NCBI GenBank assembly: GCA_013002535.1
Contig: JABDJK010000053.1
Span: 1 to 64,000, forward strand
Direction of reading: 5' to 3'
Source of the DNA: Hyphococcus sp.
GTDB lineage: Bacteria > Pseudomonadota > Alphaproteobacteria > Caulobacterales > Parvularculaceae
Length of the DNA: 64,000 bases
A program made the position numbers and the translations under genes. This document shows, in pieces, positions 34,222 to 44,800 of this stretch. Position 1 is the stretch's first letter; the number at the start of each line of letters is the position of its first letter. The notes below the pieces were generated by a model. The model saw only the letters and a list, made by a program, of their open reading frames with translations. It made no database searches and was not told the origin of the DNA.

Positions 34222-36423
34222 ATGGGTCAGAGTATAGTTGGTCGGGGTTTATTTATGATCAGTATTGTTGCGGCAGCGGTCGCTGATGGAGTTTCGGTAT
34301 CAGCGGCGCCAGCGATGGAACTTGGGCGCGGTGCAATTGTCGGGGCATTAATTGTAGCTTCTGCGTTTCTCGCCGGATACGCAGCGCTTCGTCGTAGCAG
34401 CATTGCTGTTTGTGCATTGATGCTGGTCCTTGGCGCGACAGCGTTGGAGATGTCCTGGTTGGGTTTTTTCCAAACGACAAGCGCAGAAATGATCATTTTG
34501 CTGCTTGGATTATTCGCAGCCGCAGCGCTCGTTTTCCTTTCTACAACTGTTAGCGCCGCCAAATACAACCCGGTGATCGGTGGCGTATTGTTTACTGCTG
34601 CGCTCGTCGTAGGCGGTATGGGATTTCTAAATCTTGTTGGGCGGGTTGACGTTACGCCGGCGATGCGAATGGCGGTTATCGCCCTTGGCGGCGGCGCCGT
34701 TCTTTTGACAGTTAGTCAGGCGTTTCGCGGCGATGCTGCCGCGCGCATGATTTTCCCCGGCGTTGCACTGATGGCCGCAGCGCCACTGGTCGGGCCGATG
34801 GTGGGTGTAGATGCAGCCGCTTTTACCTTGGCGCCGCACGGTTTGTTTACCGTCGGCGTTCTTGCGGCAAGCTTTGTTGCGATAACTGAAGCGGCGGGCA
34901 TCGCGAGAAGCCACGCGACTATGCATGCGATGGACGGTACGGGAGAGCAACATTTTGCGTCATCGCATCATTTTCAGAATTCGCATCGGAAAGGCCCCGC
35001 GCGCATTGAAACGAATAGCCAGCTTGCGCGGGTTCTCGACTACGCTGGCGTCGGTATTCTCGATTGGAATTTTGACGACGTCGAACAAACAGAAATGTTG
35101 CCGGAATTGCTAGGCGCTGATTCTTCTGCCCCATTTACGCCGGAAGCGTTACGCGAGTTTATCCATGAGGATGATCTTGCAGCGTTTGAATCGAACATTG
35201 TCGCGCCAACCGATGGAAAGTTTGATGTACCCATTAAGTTATTCGACGGAAGAACGGTTCGTATGCGCGGTGTACGAGCGTCAGACGTCGATGAAACGGT
35301 TCTAGAGCGCCTTGTCCTATTCGTCGAAGGCGCTCCATCCCATGCGATGCCGACCAAAAATAATGGCGTCGATGGCGCCACGGTTCAAAAAGCAACCGCC
35401 GCCGCTATTGTTCCCGCTTCGATTGGCGCTGACGGCGCGCGCTTTATCGACGCTCTGGATAACGGCGATATTGTTGCAGCATTTCAGCCGATTGTAGAGC
35501 TCGGTGGAAAAAAACAAATCGTCGGTTATGAAGCGCTCGCGCGTTGGCGCGATCAAAAAGACGGCAATGATGAAGGGCCAGAAACATTTGTTCGCACAGC
35601 GAATGCTGTCGGAAAGGGCGCCGAGTTAACAAATTTGATGCTGGCGCAATCCGCTGCCCATCTCGCAGAACGAATCGAAGCTGGTGAGTCCAAGGACGCG
35701 TTTGTCGCGATGAATGTATCGTGGAACCAGATGCGCGACAAAGATTTCGCAAAAATGGTCGCCCGCACCATCAAAGAGTATTCGCTCCCGAAAAAATCCA
35801 TGGTGATAGAATTAACTGAGGGAGACGCCGTTACTGACGACGTTGAAGCGAGCCGAGTGTTTAAATCTCTCCGTGATGCTGGCGCTGCGCTTGCGTTTGA
35901 CGATTTTGGCGCTGGATTTTCGTGCCTTTCCAATCTGCGCAAATATGACTTCGATTTTCTGAAGGTTGATAAATCTTACGCTAACGATTTGGCGTCTGGC
36001 GGCGATGGTGCGAAAATTGTGGGTGCGTTGGCCGGTCTTGGCAACGATCTTGGACTCAAAGTTATTGTCGAAGGCATTGAGAATAAAAAGTCAGCCGATG
36101 CGGCATTGAAGCTCGGTTGCACTTATGGTCAAGGCTACGCATTAGGCAAACCGATCCAGCAGTCATGCAAGAAAGAAAACAAGATTTTATTCGGGCGTCG
36201 GGCAAAAGCAAATATAGACAATTCTGAAACGCTAGCATTACGCGCTGAGGAAAAGATCGACGAGATTTCACAGAATATGGACGAGGCGGTCATTGAACTC
36301 TCCAATCCTGAACCGCCGAATGACGACGTGGTGACGGAAACGATCGCGGAAAATTCTGACGAAGCGGCGCATGCTAGCCGTAAGGGTTCGAGTTGGCTCT
36401 GGCGACGCAGCGGTCTGCGATAG
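34222..36423 (+). CDS. Membrane-anchored EAL-domain cyclic-di-GMP phosphodiesterase with PAS-like domain
   Basis: A 733-residue protein. Residues about 12-225 hold some seven hydrophobic segments (a membrane sensor). About 265-380 look PAS-like (DYAGVGILDWNFDD). About 405-650 form an EAL domain. The EAL residues for metal binding and catalysis are present: YEALARW, NVSWN, IELTE, DDFGAG, LKVDKS, VEGIEN and GQGYALGKP. A Glu/Asp-rich tail follows. There is no GGDEF domain, so it should only break down c-di-GMP, responding to a membrane or PAS signal. An alternative ATG at 34255 has better spacing from GTCGGGG than the one at 34222. Alone between rimJ and the convergent yqgE. Confidence 0.82.
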   Translation: MGQSIVGRGLFMISIVAAAVADGVSVSAAPAMELGRGAIVGALIVASAFLAGYAALRRSSIAVCALMLVLGATALEMSWLGFFQTTSAEMIILLLGLFAAAALVFLSTTVSAAKYNPVIGGVLFTAALVVGGMGFLNLVGRVDVTPAMRMAVIALGGGAVLLTVSQAFRGDAAARMIFPGVALMAAAPLVGPMVGVDAAAFTLAPHGLFTVGVLAASFVAITEAAGIARSHATMHAMDGTGEQHFASSHHFQNSHRKGPARIETNSQLARVLDYAGVGILDWNFDDVEQTEMLPELLGADSSAPFTPEALREFIHEDDLAAFESNIVAPTDGKFDVPIKLFDGRTVRMRGVRASDVDETVLERLVLFVEGAPSHAMPTKNNGVDGATVQKATAAAIVPASIGADGARFIDALDNGDIVAAFQPIVELGGKKQIVGYEALARWRDQKDGNDEGPETFVRTANAVGKGAELTNLMLAQSAAHLAERIEAGESKDAFVAMNVSWNQMRDKDFAKMVARTIKEYSLPKKSMVIELTEGDAVTDDVEASRVFKSLRDAGAALAFDDFGAGFSCLSNLRKYDFDFLKVDKSYANDLASGGDGAKIVGALAGLGNDLGLKVIVEGIENKKSADAALKLGCTYGQGYALGKPIQQSCKKENKILFGRRAKANIDNSETLALRAEEKIDEISQNMDEAVIELSNPEPPNDDVVTETIAENSDEAAHASRKGSSWLWRRSGLR

Positions 36424-36427
36424 GACC

Positions 36428-37054
36428 CTAGTTTAACGGTTGATCGTCATCTCTGACCGCGGCCCATTCCGGTGAAAACATGGCGCTGGATACGCCGAGT
36501 TTCTTTAACGCGCGGTTCCATGCCGATGACTCAGCGCCTTCAAATATGATCGCTTCATCCAGCGAGCAATGCAGCCAGGCATTCATGGCGATTTCCTGTT
36601 CAAGTTGCCCTGCGCCCCAACCAGCGTGACCAATTGCCAATAAGTAGCGTTCTGGTTGGTTGTTCGGAGGCTCTTTTCCGCCAATATCCACTAAAATTTC
36701 TTTGGTCGCCGTTAGTCCAATCTGATCGTTGATGACGAGTGTCGTGTCTGCTTTATAATCCAGCGTATGAATGACAAGCCCACGCTCAGTCTGGACCGGA
36801 CCACCGAAGAAAATTGGCGTTTCGTCTGCCTGTTGACCCGGTTTAATTTCGAGCTGTTCTAAAAGATCGATGAGGTGCAGATCATCAATTCGTTTATTGA
36901 CGATAACGCCCATGGCGTGATCGCGATCGTGCGAACAAATGAAGACAACCGCGCGCTCAAAGCGCGGGTCGGTCATGTTTGGCATCGCAATCAAAAGCTG
37001 ACCGTTCAGAAAGTCTTGGCCGTTTTCGCTTGCGGATTTACCTTCGTCTCCCAT
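36428..37054 (-). CDS. YqgE/AlgH family protein (DUF179)
   Basis: A 208-residue member of the YqgE/AlgH family, of unknown biochemical role. Marks are FLNGQLLIAMPNMTDPRFERAVVFICSHDRDHAMGVIVNK at about 15-55, then FFGGPVQTERGLVIHT, and AIGHAGWGAGQLEQEIAMNAW. In some organisms this gene is cotranscribed with ruvX; that partner is not here. It is divergent from the peroxiredoxin gene, with about 100 bases between, and ends five bases from the EAL gene. Confidence 0.85.
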   Translation of the reverse strand: MGDEGKSASENGQDFLNGQLLIAMPNMTDPRFERAVVFICSHDRDHAMGVIVNKRIDDLHLIDLLEQLEIKPGQQADETPIFFGGPVQTERGLVIHTLDYKADTTLVINDQIGLTATKEILVDIGGKEPPNNQPERYLLAIGHAGWGAGQLEQEIAMNAWLHCSLDEAIIFEGAESSAWNRALKKLGVSSAMFSPEWAAVRDDDQPLN

Positions 37055-37160
37055 ATGAAGGAAATCTTATTCCCGCTCGAGAGTACGCGCAAGTTTGCCA
37101 ATTCACCAAACGTCGGGGCATATCGCACCGCAAAACGCAAAAATAATTTAGGAGATATCT

Positions 37161-37643
37161 ATGACCATATCGAAGGGTGACAAAATTCCAGCAGTGGATG
37201 TTATGCTGGCGACAAATGACGGTCCAGAACAAGTGTCAACAACCGAATTGCTTGGCTCTGGCAAAATTGCGCTGTTTTCGCTACCTGGCGCTTTCACCCC
37301 AACATGCTCAGCAAAACATTTGCCAGGCTTTGTTGAAAAGGCCAGTGCTTTGAAAGCAAAGGGCGTCGATAAGATCGTCTGTATGTCAGTTAATGATGCG
37401 TTTGTCATGGACGCCTGGGCAAAAGATCAAAACGTCAACGGCGCGGTTGAGATGCTTGCTGACGGGAATGGTGATTTCGCTCGCGCGCTTGGTTTGACCA
37501 TGGATGGCAAAGGATTTGGGATGGGTGAGCGCGCACAGCGTTTTTCAGCTATAATCGATAACGGCGTGGTTGCCGAGTTAAACGTCGAAGCGCCGGGCGC
37601 ATTCGAAGTCTCAAGCGTCGAACATATGCTTGGCCAACTTTAG
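37161..37643 (+). CDS. Peroxiredoxin, Prx5/atypical 2-Cys type
   Basis: A 160-residue thiol peroxidase reducing hydrogen peroxide and organic hydroperoxides. The peroxidatic Cys is in PGAFTPTCSAKHLPGF near 49, with the family TPTCS motif and Arg from FGMGERAQRF. No obvious second catalytic Cys near the end, so recycling is probably by glutathione/glutaredoxin or by the thioredoxin system in 1-Cys fashion. GGAG lies eight bases before the ATG. Divergent from yqgE. Confidence 0.85.
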   Translation: MTISKGDKIPAVDVMLATNDGPEQVSTTELLGSGKIALFSLPGAFTPTCSAKHLPGFVEKASALKAKGVDKIVCMSVNDAFVMDAWAKDQNVNGAVEMLADGNGDFARALGLTMDGKGFGMGERAQRFSAIIDNGVVAELNVEAPGAFEVSSVEHMLGQL

Positions 37644-37652
37644 TTTTCAGGG

Positions 37653-38084
37653 TTAGAATTGCGCGGACGCGGCGCCTCGTCGGGCGAGTTCGTCCGCGCG
37701 TTCATTTCCGGCATCACCTGCGTGACCTTTTACCCATTTCCACTCGATCTCGCGGCCTGCCGATAATTCATCAAGCATTTGCCATAGGTCTTGATTCTTG
37801 ACCGGCTTTTTAGATGCGGTTTTCCAGCCGTTTCGTTTCCAATCATGGATCCATGTCGTAATCCCGTTCTTTACATATTGGCTGTCAGTATGGATTAAGA
37901 TTGACGGCGCGCATGCTGTTGCTTTCAGCGCTTCAATAACAGCCATCATTTCCATGCGGTTGTTGGTGGTTTCGCTTTCGCCGCCATAAATCTCGGTTTC
38001 ACCGCCGGCGTCCAGAATTAAAACACCCCATCCGCCCGGTCCCGGATTTCCTGAACAGGCGCCGTCCGTATAAATTTCGATCAT
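37653..38084 (-). CDS. rnhA: Ribonuclease HI
   Basis: A 143-residue RNase HI that cuts the RNA strand of RNA-DNA hybrids. The metal-binding carboxylates are present: [11 protein letters not shown] (Asp7), [13 protein letters not shown] (Glu), IHTDSQYV (Asp) and [15 protein letters not shown] (Asp, His). It follows ispH by 18 bases on the same strand, an ispH-rnhA pair also seen in other Alphaproteobacteria. Confidence 0.92.
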   Translation of the reverse strand: MIEIYTDGACSGNPGPGGWGVLILDAGGETEIYGGESETTNNRMEMMAVIEALKATACAPSILIHTDSQYVKNGITTWIHDWKRNGWKTASKKPVKNQDLWQMLDELSAGREIEWKWVKGHAGDAGNERADELARRGAASAQF

Positions 38085-38102
38085 TGAAATCTCTTCTCGC
38101 GT

Positions 38103-39071
38103 CTAACCAGCTAACCGCATTGGCAATTTAAACGCGATATCCTCGCGCGCTGTTTCAATGGTTTCAATAACAAGCCGATAGCGCTGCGCAAGAGCGGTGA
38201 GAAAGTTTTCGACGAGGCTCTCCGGCGCCGATGCGCCGGCGCTCAAACCCATCGTTCGGAAATTTTTGATCTTATCAAAATCGAAAGATTGGGCGTCGTC
38301 AATCAGCATAGCGTCGCTTGCGCCGGCCGAGAGAGCAACATCGACAAGGCGTTTAGAATTTGACGATGTTTGCGAGCCGATCACCACAAATATTTCTACG
38401 TTAGGCGCGATGTGTTTCACAGCGGTTTGACGGTTTGTCGTTGCGTAACAAATATCTTCTTTTTTTGGTCCGCTAATCTCCGGAAACCGATTTTGCAACG
38501 CATTGATAATAGCGCGTGCATCTTCCACCGAAAGCGTTGTCTGGGTGACGTAGGCCTTGGGGCCAATTTTCGGTGGTAACTTCGCAACATCATCAACGGT
38601 TTCTACGAGCGTTGTCGCGCCGTCGGGCGCTTGACCGATGGTCCCAATGACTTCCGGGTGGTTGGCGTGTCCGACGATGTAAATGTGCTTGCCTTGCGCG
38701 GCGTTTCGCCTGGTTTGATTATGGACCTTCAACACAAGCGGGCATGTGGCGTCGATTTTCAGAAGATTTCGCGCCTCGGCGTCATCGTGGGCCGCGCGTG
38801 GCGCTCCATGCGCGGAAAATACTATTGGACGACTTGGATCGGCTTCAGATAAATCTTCAATGAAAATTGCCCCCATTGTGGCCAACCGCTCGACGACGTG
38901 ACGGTTGTGGACGATTTCATGGCGCACATAAACCGGGGCGCCAAACCTTGCCAGCGCCTTCTCGACGGTTTTAATTGCGCGCTCGACGCCAGCGCAAAAT
39001 CCACGTGGTGACGCCAGCATCACCGTGAGTGACGGTAAGTTCTCGTTCCTTAATGTCGCCGCCTGGGTCAT
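38103..39071 (-). CDS. ispH: 4-hydroxy-3-methylbut-2-enyl diphosphate reductase
   Basis: The last enzyme of the MEP isoprenoid pathway: it makes isopentenyl and dimethylallyl diphosphate using a Fe-S cluster. The 322-residue product shows the three cluster Cys in RGFCAGVERAI, DATCPLVLKVH and EDICYATTNRQ, and the TTNRQ motif. HGAPRA and VIGSQTSSNSKRL bind the diphosphate. Start at ATG 39071, on the strand opposite the lipoprotein-argS unit. rnhA follows. Confidence 0.93.
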   Translation of the reverse strand: MTQAATLRNENLPSLTVMLASPRGFCAGVERAIKTVEKALARFGAPVYVRHEIVHNRHVVERLATMGAIFIEDLSEADPSRPIVFSAHGAPRAAHDDAEARNLLKIDATCPLVLKVHNQTRRNAAQGKHIYIVGHANHPEVIGTIGQAPDGATTLVETVDDVAKLPPKIGPKAYVTQTTLSVEDARAIINALQNRFPEISGPKKEDICYATTNRQTAVKHIAPNVEIFVVIGSQTSSNSKRLVDVALSAGASDAMLIDDAQSFDFDKIKNFRTMGLSAGASAPESLVENFLTALAQRYRLVIETIETAREDIAFKLPMRLAG

Positions 39072-39214
39072 TATTCTTCGGTCCGTGTTCGCGTCGGCGT
39101 TGCGCTGTCGCCTGTGAAACGCTACGAAACCAATAATCTGTTAACACGGCGTCAGCAGGGCGTTCATTTGGCGGTAAAAAGGCATTACCAGTTGAGATAT
39201 AAGGGTTTATTGTA

Positions 39215-39772
39215 ATGAACAAAAGGATTGCCGGCGTACTTTTCGCCGCAGGCCTATTGGTCGCGGGTTGTGCCGGCTTCAGCAAGGAGGCGCAGAAACG
39301 CAATCCCGCGCCATGCCCAAGTACAGTCGCGTTGATTGACGCGGCTCGTGTGATTGAGTTCGATGGCGAGGAACGCTTGGATGATATCGCTTACACTGCT
39401 GAAATCACCAATGTGTCGTCACAGTGCCGATATTTTGCAGACAATCCAATCGACGCCACGGTCGAAATTGACTTTGCATTTGGCAAAGGGCCTAAAGGCG
39501 CCGACGGCGAGAAGTATTTCAAGTATTTTGTAGCCGTGACACGTAAAGATCTTGAAGTTATTGGTAAAAATGAATTCGTAATCCCTGTGGAATTCGGCGA
39601 AAAACGCACCATCGTTGTGAAGTCAGACGAAATCGACAAAATCGTTATTCCCCGAAAAGACGAGGAAATTTCCGGCGCCAATTTCGAAATTGTTGTCGGA
39701 TTTGAATTGACGCCGGAACAGGCGATTTTCAACCGTTCTGGAAAAAGTCTGAAGTTTCCCGATATCCAATGA
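39215..39772 (+). CDS. Conserved lipoprotein of unknown function
   Basis: A 185-residue precursor with a lipobox: residues 1-18 are hydrophobic (RIAGVLFAAGLLVAGC) and Cys19 is the lipid site. The mature part has two more Cys (PAPCPST and SSQCRYF) and a beta-rich pattern, such as DDIAYTAEITNVSSQ and KRTIVVKSDEIDKIVIP, which suggests an Ig-like or lipocalin-like fold. The family is not recognised. It overlaps argS by four bases (ATGA), so it is translated with it; shared control is likely, but a link in function is not apparent. Confidence 0.7.
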   Translation: MNKRIAGVLFAAGLLVAGCAGFSKEAQKRNPAPCPSTVALIDAARVIEFDGEERLDDIAYTAEITNVSSQCRYFADNPIDATVEIDFAFGKGPKGADGEKYFKYFVAVTRKDLEVIGKNEFVIPVEFGEKRTIVVKSDEIDKIVIPRKDEEISGANFEIVVGFELTPEQAIFNRSGKSLKFPDIQ

Positions 39773-41532
39773 CGTTGCTTGACAATCTGTCGGCTATCGT
39801 AGGCGATGCGTTTGCTGCGGCCGATCTCGATCGCGCCCTAGGCGCGGTAAAACCGGCCGATAGGCCGGACCTCGCACAATTCCAAAGTAATGGCGCCCTT
39901 GCGGCAGCGAAGGCGGCCAAAGAAAATCCGCGCGCAATCGCGGAAAAGATAATTGAAAAACTGTTGGGCCATGAAGCGTTTGATCGCCTAACTGTTGCTG
40001 GGCCGGGTTTCATAAATATCAATTTGACGAAAGACTATCTGAAGGCTGGACTTGGCGCGATTTCCAATGATGCAGATGTTGGAGCCTGGCGCGCGTCCGA
40101 TCCGGAAAAGATCGTCATTGATTACGGCGGACCAAATGTCGCGAAACCACTCCATGTCGGGCATTTGCGCGCGGCGATTATCGGCGAGAGCCTGAAACGA
40201 ATTTTCCGCGCGGCGGGCAACGAAGTCATTGGCGACGTTCATCTCGGCGATTGGGGGCTGCAGATGGGGCAGCTTATTTCGGAAATGGCGTTGCGGTCTC
40301 CGGCGCTGGCATATTTTGATGCCAATAACAAAGGGCCATTCCCAAAAGAGCCGCCAATTTCAATCGCGGACCTTGAAGAGATGTACCCGGCGGCGTCCGC
40401 GGCTTGCAAAGCAGACGAGGCAAGAGCGGGTCTCGCGCGCAAAGCGACAAAAGAGCTGCAGGCGGGGCGACCAGGTTACCGTGCGCTGTGGCGGCATTTC
40501 GTTGATTTGTCGGTGGACGCAATGCGCGTTGACTACGACGATCTCGGGGTCGAGTTTGATCTCTGGAAGGGCGAGGCGGACGCAGACGCTTACATCCCGG
40601 AGCTCACCGATGATTTGCGCAATCGCGGAATTCTGGAGCATTCAGACGGTGCTGAAATCATCCGCGTGGCGCGCGATGACGATAAAAAAGAACTCCCGCC
40701 GATTATCTTTTTGAATTCTGAGGGCGCGGTTGGATACCACGCAACAGATGTGGCGACGATTGTAGACCGTCAACGCAATATTGCACCAGATCGGATGCTC
40801 TATGTTGTCGACGCGCGTCAGCGCCTGCACTTCGAACAAGTGTTCCGTGCAGTCGAAAAAGCCGGGTATTTCGAAGAAGCGCGTTTGGAACACCTCTGGT
40901 TCGGAACCATGAATGGCAAGGACGGGAAGCCGTTCAAGACGCGCGAAGGCGGCACGCTGAAACTGCGCGACTTCATCAATATGGTGACTGAGCGCGCTAT
41001 CGATAGATTAAGAGAAAACGGTTTTGCTGACGGGTACAGCTCGGAAGAGACGTCCAAGGTAGCTCAATTAGTGGGGATTGCGGCGCTAAAATTCGCCGAC
41101 TTATCAAACCCGCGCACCAGCGACTATATCTTTGATCTAGACCGCTTCATGGCTTTTGAGGGAAAAACGGGACCATATCTCCTTTATGCATCGGTGCGGA
41201 TTAAATCGGTACTGGATAAGGCCGCAGCGGCCGGACTAAAACCTGCGGGAGATTTCGTGCTGGAGGAATCGGAAGAAACCGATCTTGCTTTGGCGCTCTT
41301 GGCGTTTGGCGATGCGCACAAATCAGCAATCGAAAAACGCATGCCGCATATTTTGTGTGACCACGCCTATCGGCTCGCGCAGAGCTTTTCGAAATTCTAT
41401 GCCGCTTGTCCAATTGTCAGCGCGCCTGAGGTCCGCCTCCAAACGGCCCGCTTGGCCTTGGCGAAACTGACAGGCGCGCAGCTGAAAATCGTTCTTGATC
41501 TTCTCGGGTTAGAGGCGCCGGAACGCATGTAG
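39769..41532 (+). CDS. argS: Arginyl-tRNA synthetase
   Basis: Class I synthetase attaching arginine to tRNA-Arg. The 587-residue length is normal. Visible are the N-terminal Add-1 domain (1-80), the PNVAKPLHVGHLRAAIIGESL stretch with HVGH as HIGH signature near 121, the degenerate KMSKS loop (FKTREGGTLKLRDF, typical for ArgS), and a C-terminal DALR domain ending with AQLKIVLDLLGLEAPERM. The ATG overlaps the lipoprotein stop. Confidence 0.95.
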   Translation: MTLLDNLSAIVGDAFAAADLDRALGAVKPADRPDLAQFQSNGALAAAKAAKENPRAIAEKIIEKLLGHEAFDRLTVAGPGFININLTKDYLKAGLGAISNDADVGAWRASDPEKIVIDYGGPNVAKPLHVGHLRAAIIGESLKRIFRAAGNEVIGDVHLGDWGLQMGQLISEMALRSPALAYFDANNKGPFPKEPPISIADLEEMYPAASAACKADEARAGLARKATKELQAGRPGYRALWRHFVDLSVDAMRVDYDDLGVEFDLWKGEADADAYIPELTDDLRNRGILEHSDGAEIIRVARDDDKKELPPIIFLNSEGAVGYHATDVATIVDRQRNIAPDRMLYVVDARQRLHFEQVFRAVEKAGYFEEARLEHLWFGTMNGKDGKPFKTREGGTLKLRDFINMVTERAIDRLRENGFADGYSSEETSKVAQLVGIAALKFADLSNPRTSDYIFDLDRFMAFEGKTGPYLLYASVRIKSVLDKAAAAGLKPAGDFVLEESEETDLALALLAFGDAHKSAIEKRMPHILCDHAYRLAQSFSKFYAACPIVSAPEVRLQTARLALAKLTGAQLKIVLDLLGLEAPERM

Positions 41533-41823
41533 CTGTTGCATTTCTTCAACAGGAAACGAATTAGTTTTAGCGGTATAATTTTCGTTTGAGCGCAGGCAGC
41601 GCGGCGAGCGCCCGGGCGCAGTCTAAACCATTGCGTTACAAACAGAAAAATTCCCCATCAGCGTTTTGCGCAGGGTGCGTCCTGGCGCCTCACCGCAGCG
41701 CAAAATTTCCATTTCCGTTTGTCATTATAGTGTCATCCAAGGTACCTAAACCGCGTCGCGTAAGAGTAGCGCAAGCGCCTTGGGGGCGTCGGCGCTTAAC
41801 CAACCAAATTCGGGGTATGAAAC

Positions 41824-44800
41824 ATGAAATTGATGAAGACGCTCTCTGCTGGGGCGGCTGCGATCGCACTGACGACTGCCTTCGCTACTGTCATTACCGC
41901 GCCTGCCATGGCGCAATCGACGACCGGCGCAATTCGCGGAACCGTGGTAGATTCCAGCGGCAATCCTGTAGCTGGCGCTAATGTTACGATCACAGATCGA
42001 ACAACCGGCGCGACGACGACAGCGACAACGGGCGCTAGCGGAGCTTACTCAGCGCGCGGCCTTTCGGTCGGCGGCGACTATGCGGTTCGCGTAACCTCAA
42101 GTGAATACGGCGCCCAAACAGTTGAGGATGTGCGTCTTTCAGTTGGCGACACAACTTCGGTTCCATTCGTATTGAGCGCAGCGACTGCGGGCGGCGATGA
42201 GATCATTGTTACTTCAAGCCGCTCGACTGTTTCGGAAGTCGCTTCCGGGCCTTCCGCGGTTTTCAGCGCGCAAGATTTGGCATTCCTTCCGGCGCTCAAT
42301 CGCGATATAAAAGATGTCATTCGTCTCGATCCACGCATCAACATTGATGAATCATTTGAGCGCGGTATCCGCTGCGTCGGTTCGAACGAACGCTTTAACT
42401 CGTTGACGGTTGACGGTGTTCGTCAAAACGATGACTTCGGCCTCAACAACAATGGATTCCCGACACAACGATTGCCGTTCCCATTTGACGCCGTTGAACA
42501 AGTTGCGGTCGAGATCGCGCCAGTTGATGTTGAATATGGCGGGTTCACGGGTTGCAACATCAACGCTGTTACAAAAACCGGCGGCAATGAATTCCACGGC
42601 CGCTTGTTTGTTGATTACAATTTCGCGGGGCTACACGGCAACTCGCTCGAAGGCGACCCGGTATCAAAGCCTGAAACAGACGAAAAATCCTATGGCGCCG
42701 TGATAACCGGGCCGATCATTCCAGATCGACTGTTCTTCACTGCGGCGTATGAAAAATTCTCAGGCTCTGATACGACGAATACTGGTCCTGCAGGTTCCGC
42801 CTTCGCGTCGACAGTCGACGAAGTCACGCAAGCGGATATTGACCGTATCACCAGTATCATGAATTCGGTGTATGGCTTCGACCCGCTTGGTATCCCAACG
42901 AGTTCGGACGTCCAAGACGAACGTTTTTACATAAAGTTGAACGGTTATCTGAACGAAAACCATCGTTTTGAGCTCGCTTATCAAGACACGTTCGGCGACA
43001 ACGTTGTTCCGCAAAATACAAGCTCTTCACGCGGCGAACTCTCGCTGGCGTCAAACTGGTACCGCCGATCGGAAGACCTTGAAGCCTATTCAGGCCGCTT
43101 GTTCTCGGAATGGACCGACCAACTATCCACGGAACTTCGCGTATCTTACCAGGACCGTATTACTGGTCAGAACTCTCTAAACGGCACAGACTTCGCGCAA
43201 TTTGAAATCGGCACGCCAGGCGGCGGTTCGGTGTTCGTTGGTCCGGACAATTTCCGTCACGGCAATCGCCTTGAAGTAAACGTTTGGAACTTTAAGGCGA
43301 AAGCTGAGTACGCAGCGGGCGATCATCTGTTCAAGATCGGTTATGAACGCGACATTTTTGATGTGTTCAACCAGTTCGTTCCGTTCTCGGAAGGCGATGT
43401 ATCCTTCGATTCAATTGACGATCTGGAACTGCAGATGCCGTCGTCGATCTTTTACCTGAACGCCGGCACGAATAACAAGGATGACGGCGCAGCGACATTC
43501 AAGCGTACAATCAACACGATTTACGCGCAAAACGATTGGACGCCGCGTGACGATTTCACGATGGTCACGGGCCTTCGATTTGACTGGTACAGTCAGGGCA
43601 ATGCGCCGGAATTCAACCCGTTAATTGAAACGCGTTTTGGCGTTGCAAACAATGAAACGTTCGACGGACTTTCATTGATCCAACCGCGCATTGGTTTCGA
43701 GTACGACGTGAATGATCGTTTGTCGCTGAGTGCTGGCGCGGGACGGTTCTCCGGCGGGGATCCCTCAGTGTGGCTTTCAAACAGCTTCTCAAATACTGGT
43801 TTGATCACCGGAACGTCATTCTCCGCCGATCCGGCTGTTATCAACGGTTTCGACGGCTTTACGCTGCCGGCGGCAATGCAGGCGGAGGTTACAGCCTCAG
43901 CCGCAGCAGGTACGGGACAGGTCGCGCTCGTGGATCCAGACTATAAACTTTCGTCGATCTGGCGCTTTAGTCTTGGCGGCGAATACTATGCCGACCTTTC
44001 TTCAATCGGTTTGGGTGATGACTGGAGCTTCGGTGTAGATTTCCTCTATACGATCCAGGAAAACCCGAACATCTGGCAAAATCTCGATCTTGGTCAGATT
44101 GGCACCGCACCGGATGGTCGTCCGATCTACAATTCTCAGTTTGGTTATCGCAACAGCGGTGTCCTGATGCTGACGAATTCAGATCTTAAGCCGGAAACGT
44201 TTGTACTATCCGGTTACGTCAATAAAAGCTGGGAATGGGATCGCTTGCGCTCCGACTTCTACGCCGGCTATGCGCACACTAGCGCAGAAGACGTAAATCC
44301 GGCTACGAGTTCTACACAGCAGTCGAACTTCGAAAACGTTGCGGCAATCGATTACAACAACCCGATCATCGCGCGTTCGAACTACGGACTGGAACATGCG
44401 TTCACCATGCGTTGGGATCTCGCATACGAATTTATTCGTGACTATGAGACCCGGCTATCTTTTGTGGGCCAGCTAAACAGTGGCAAGCCGTTTAGCTACA
44501 CCTATGACACTAATGGCGGATCCGATGCGATCGCAGGCGGGGCAAACCTCTTCGGTGATAGTGACGATTCTGAACGTCGTTCTCAAATCTATGTGCCAAC
44601 AGGAATGAGCGACCCGTTGGTCGATCTCTCGATGTTGTCTACGGCGCAAATCAACGAGCTTTTCAATTTCTTTGAGAGCTCGGGCCTCAACGAATTCGCT
44701 GGATCAATCGCTCCTCGGAATGGGTTTGAATCCGATTGGTGGGGTAAGTTGGATTTGCGTTTCGAGCAGCAACTACCAGGCATTCCGGGAATCTTCGAGG

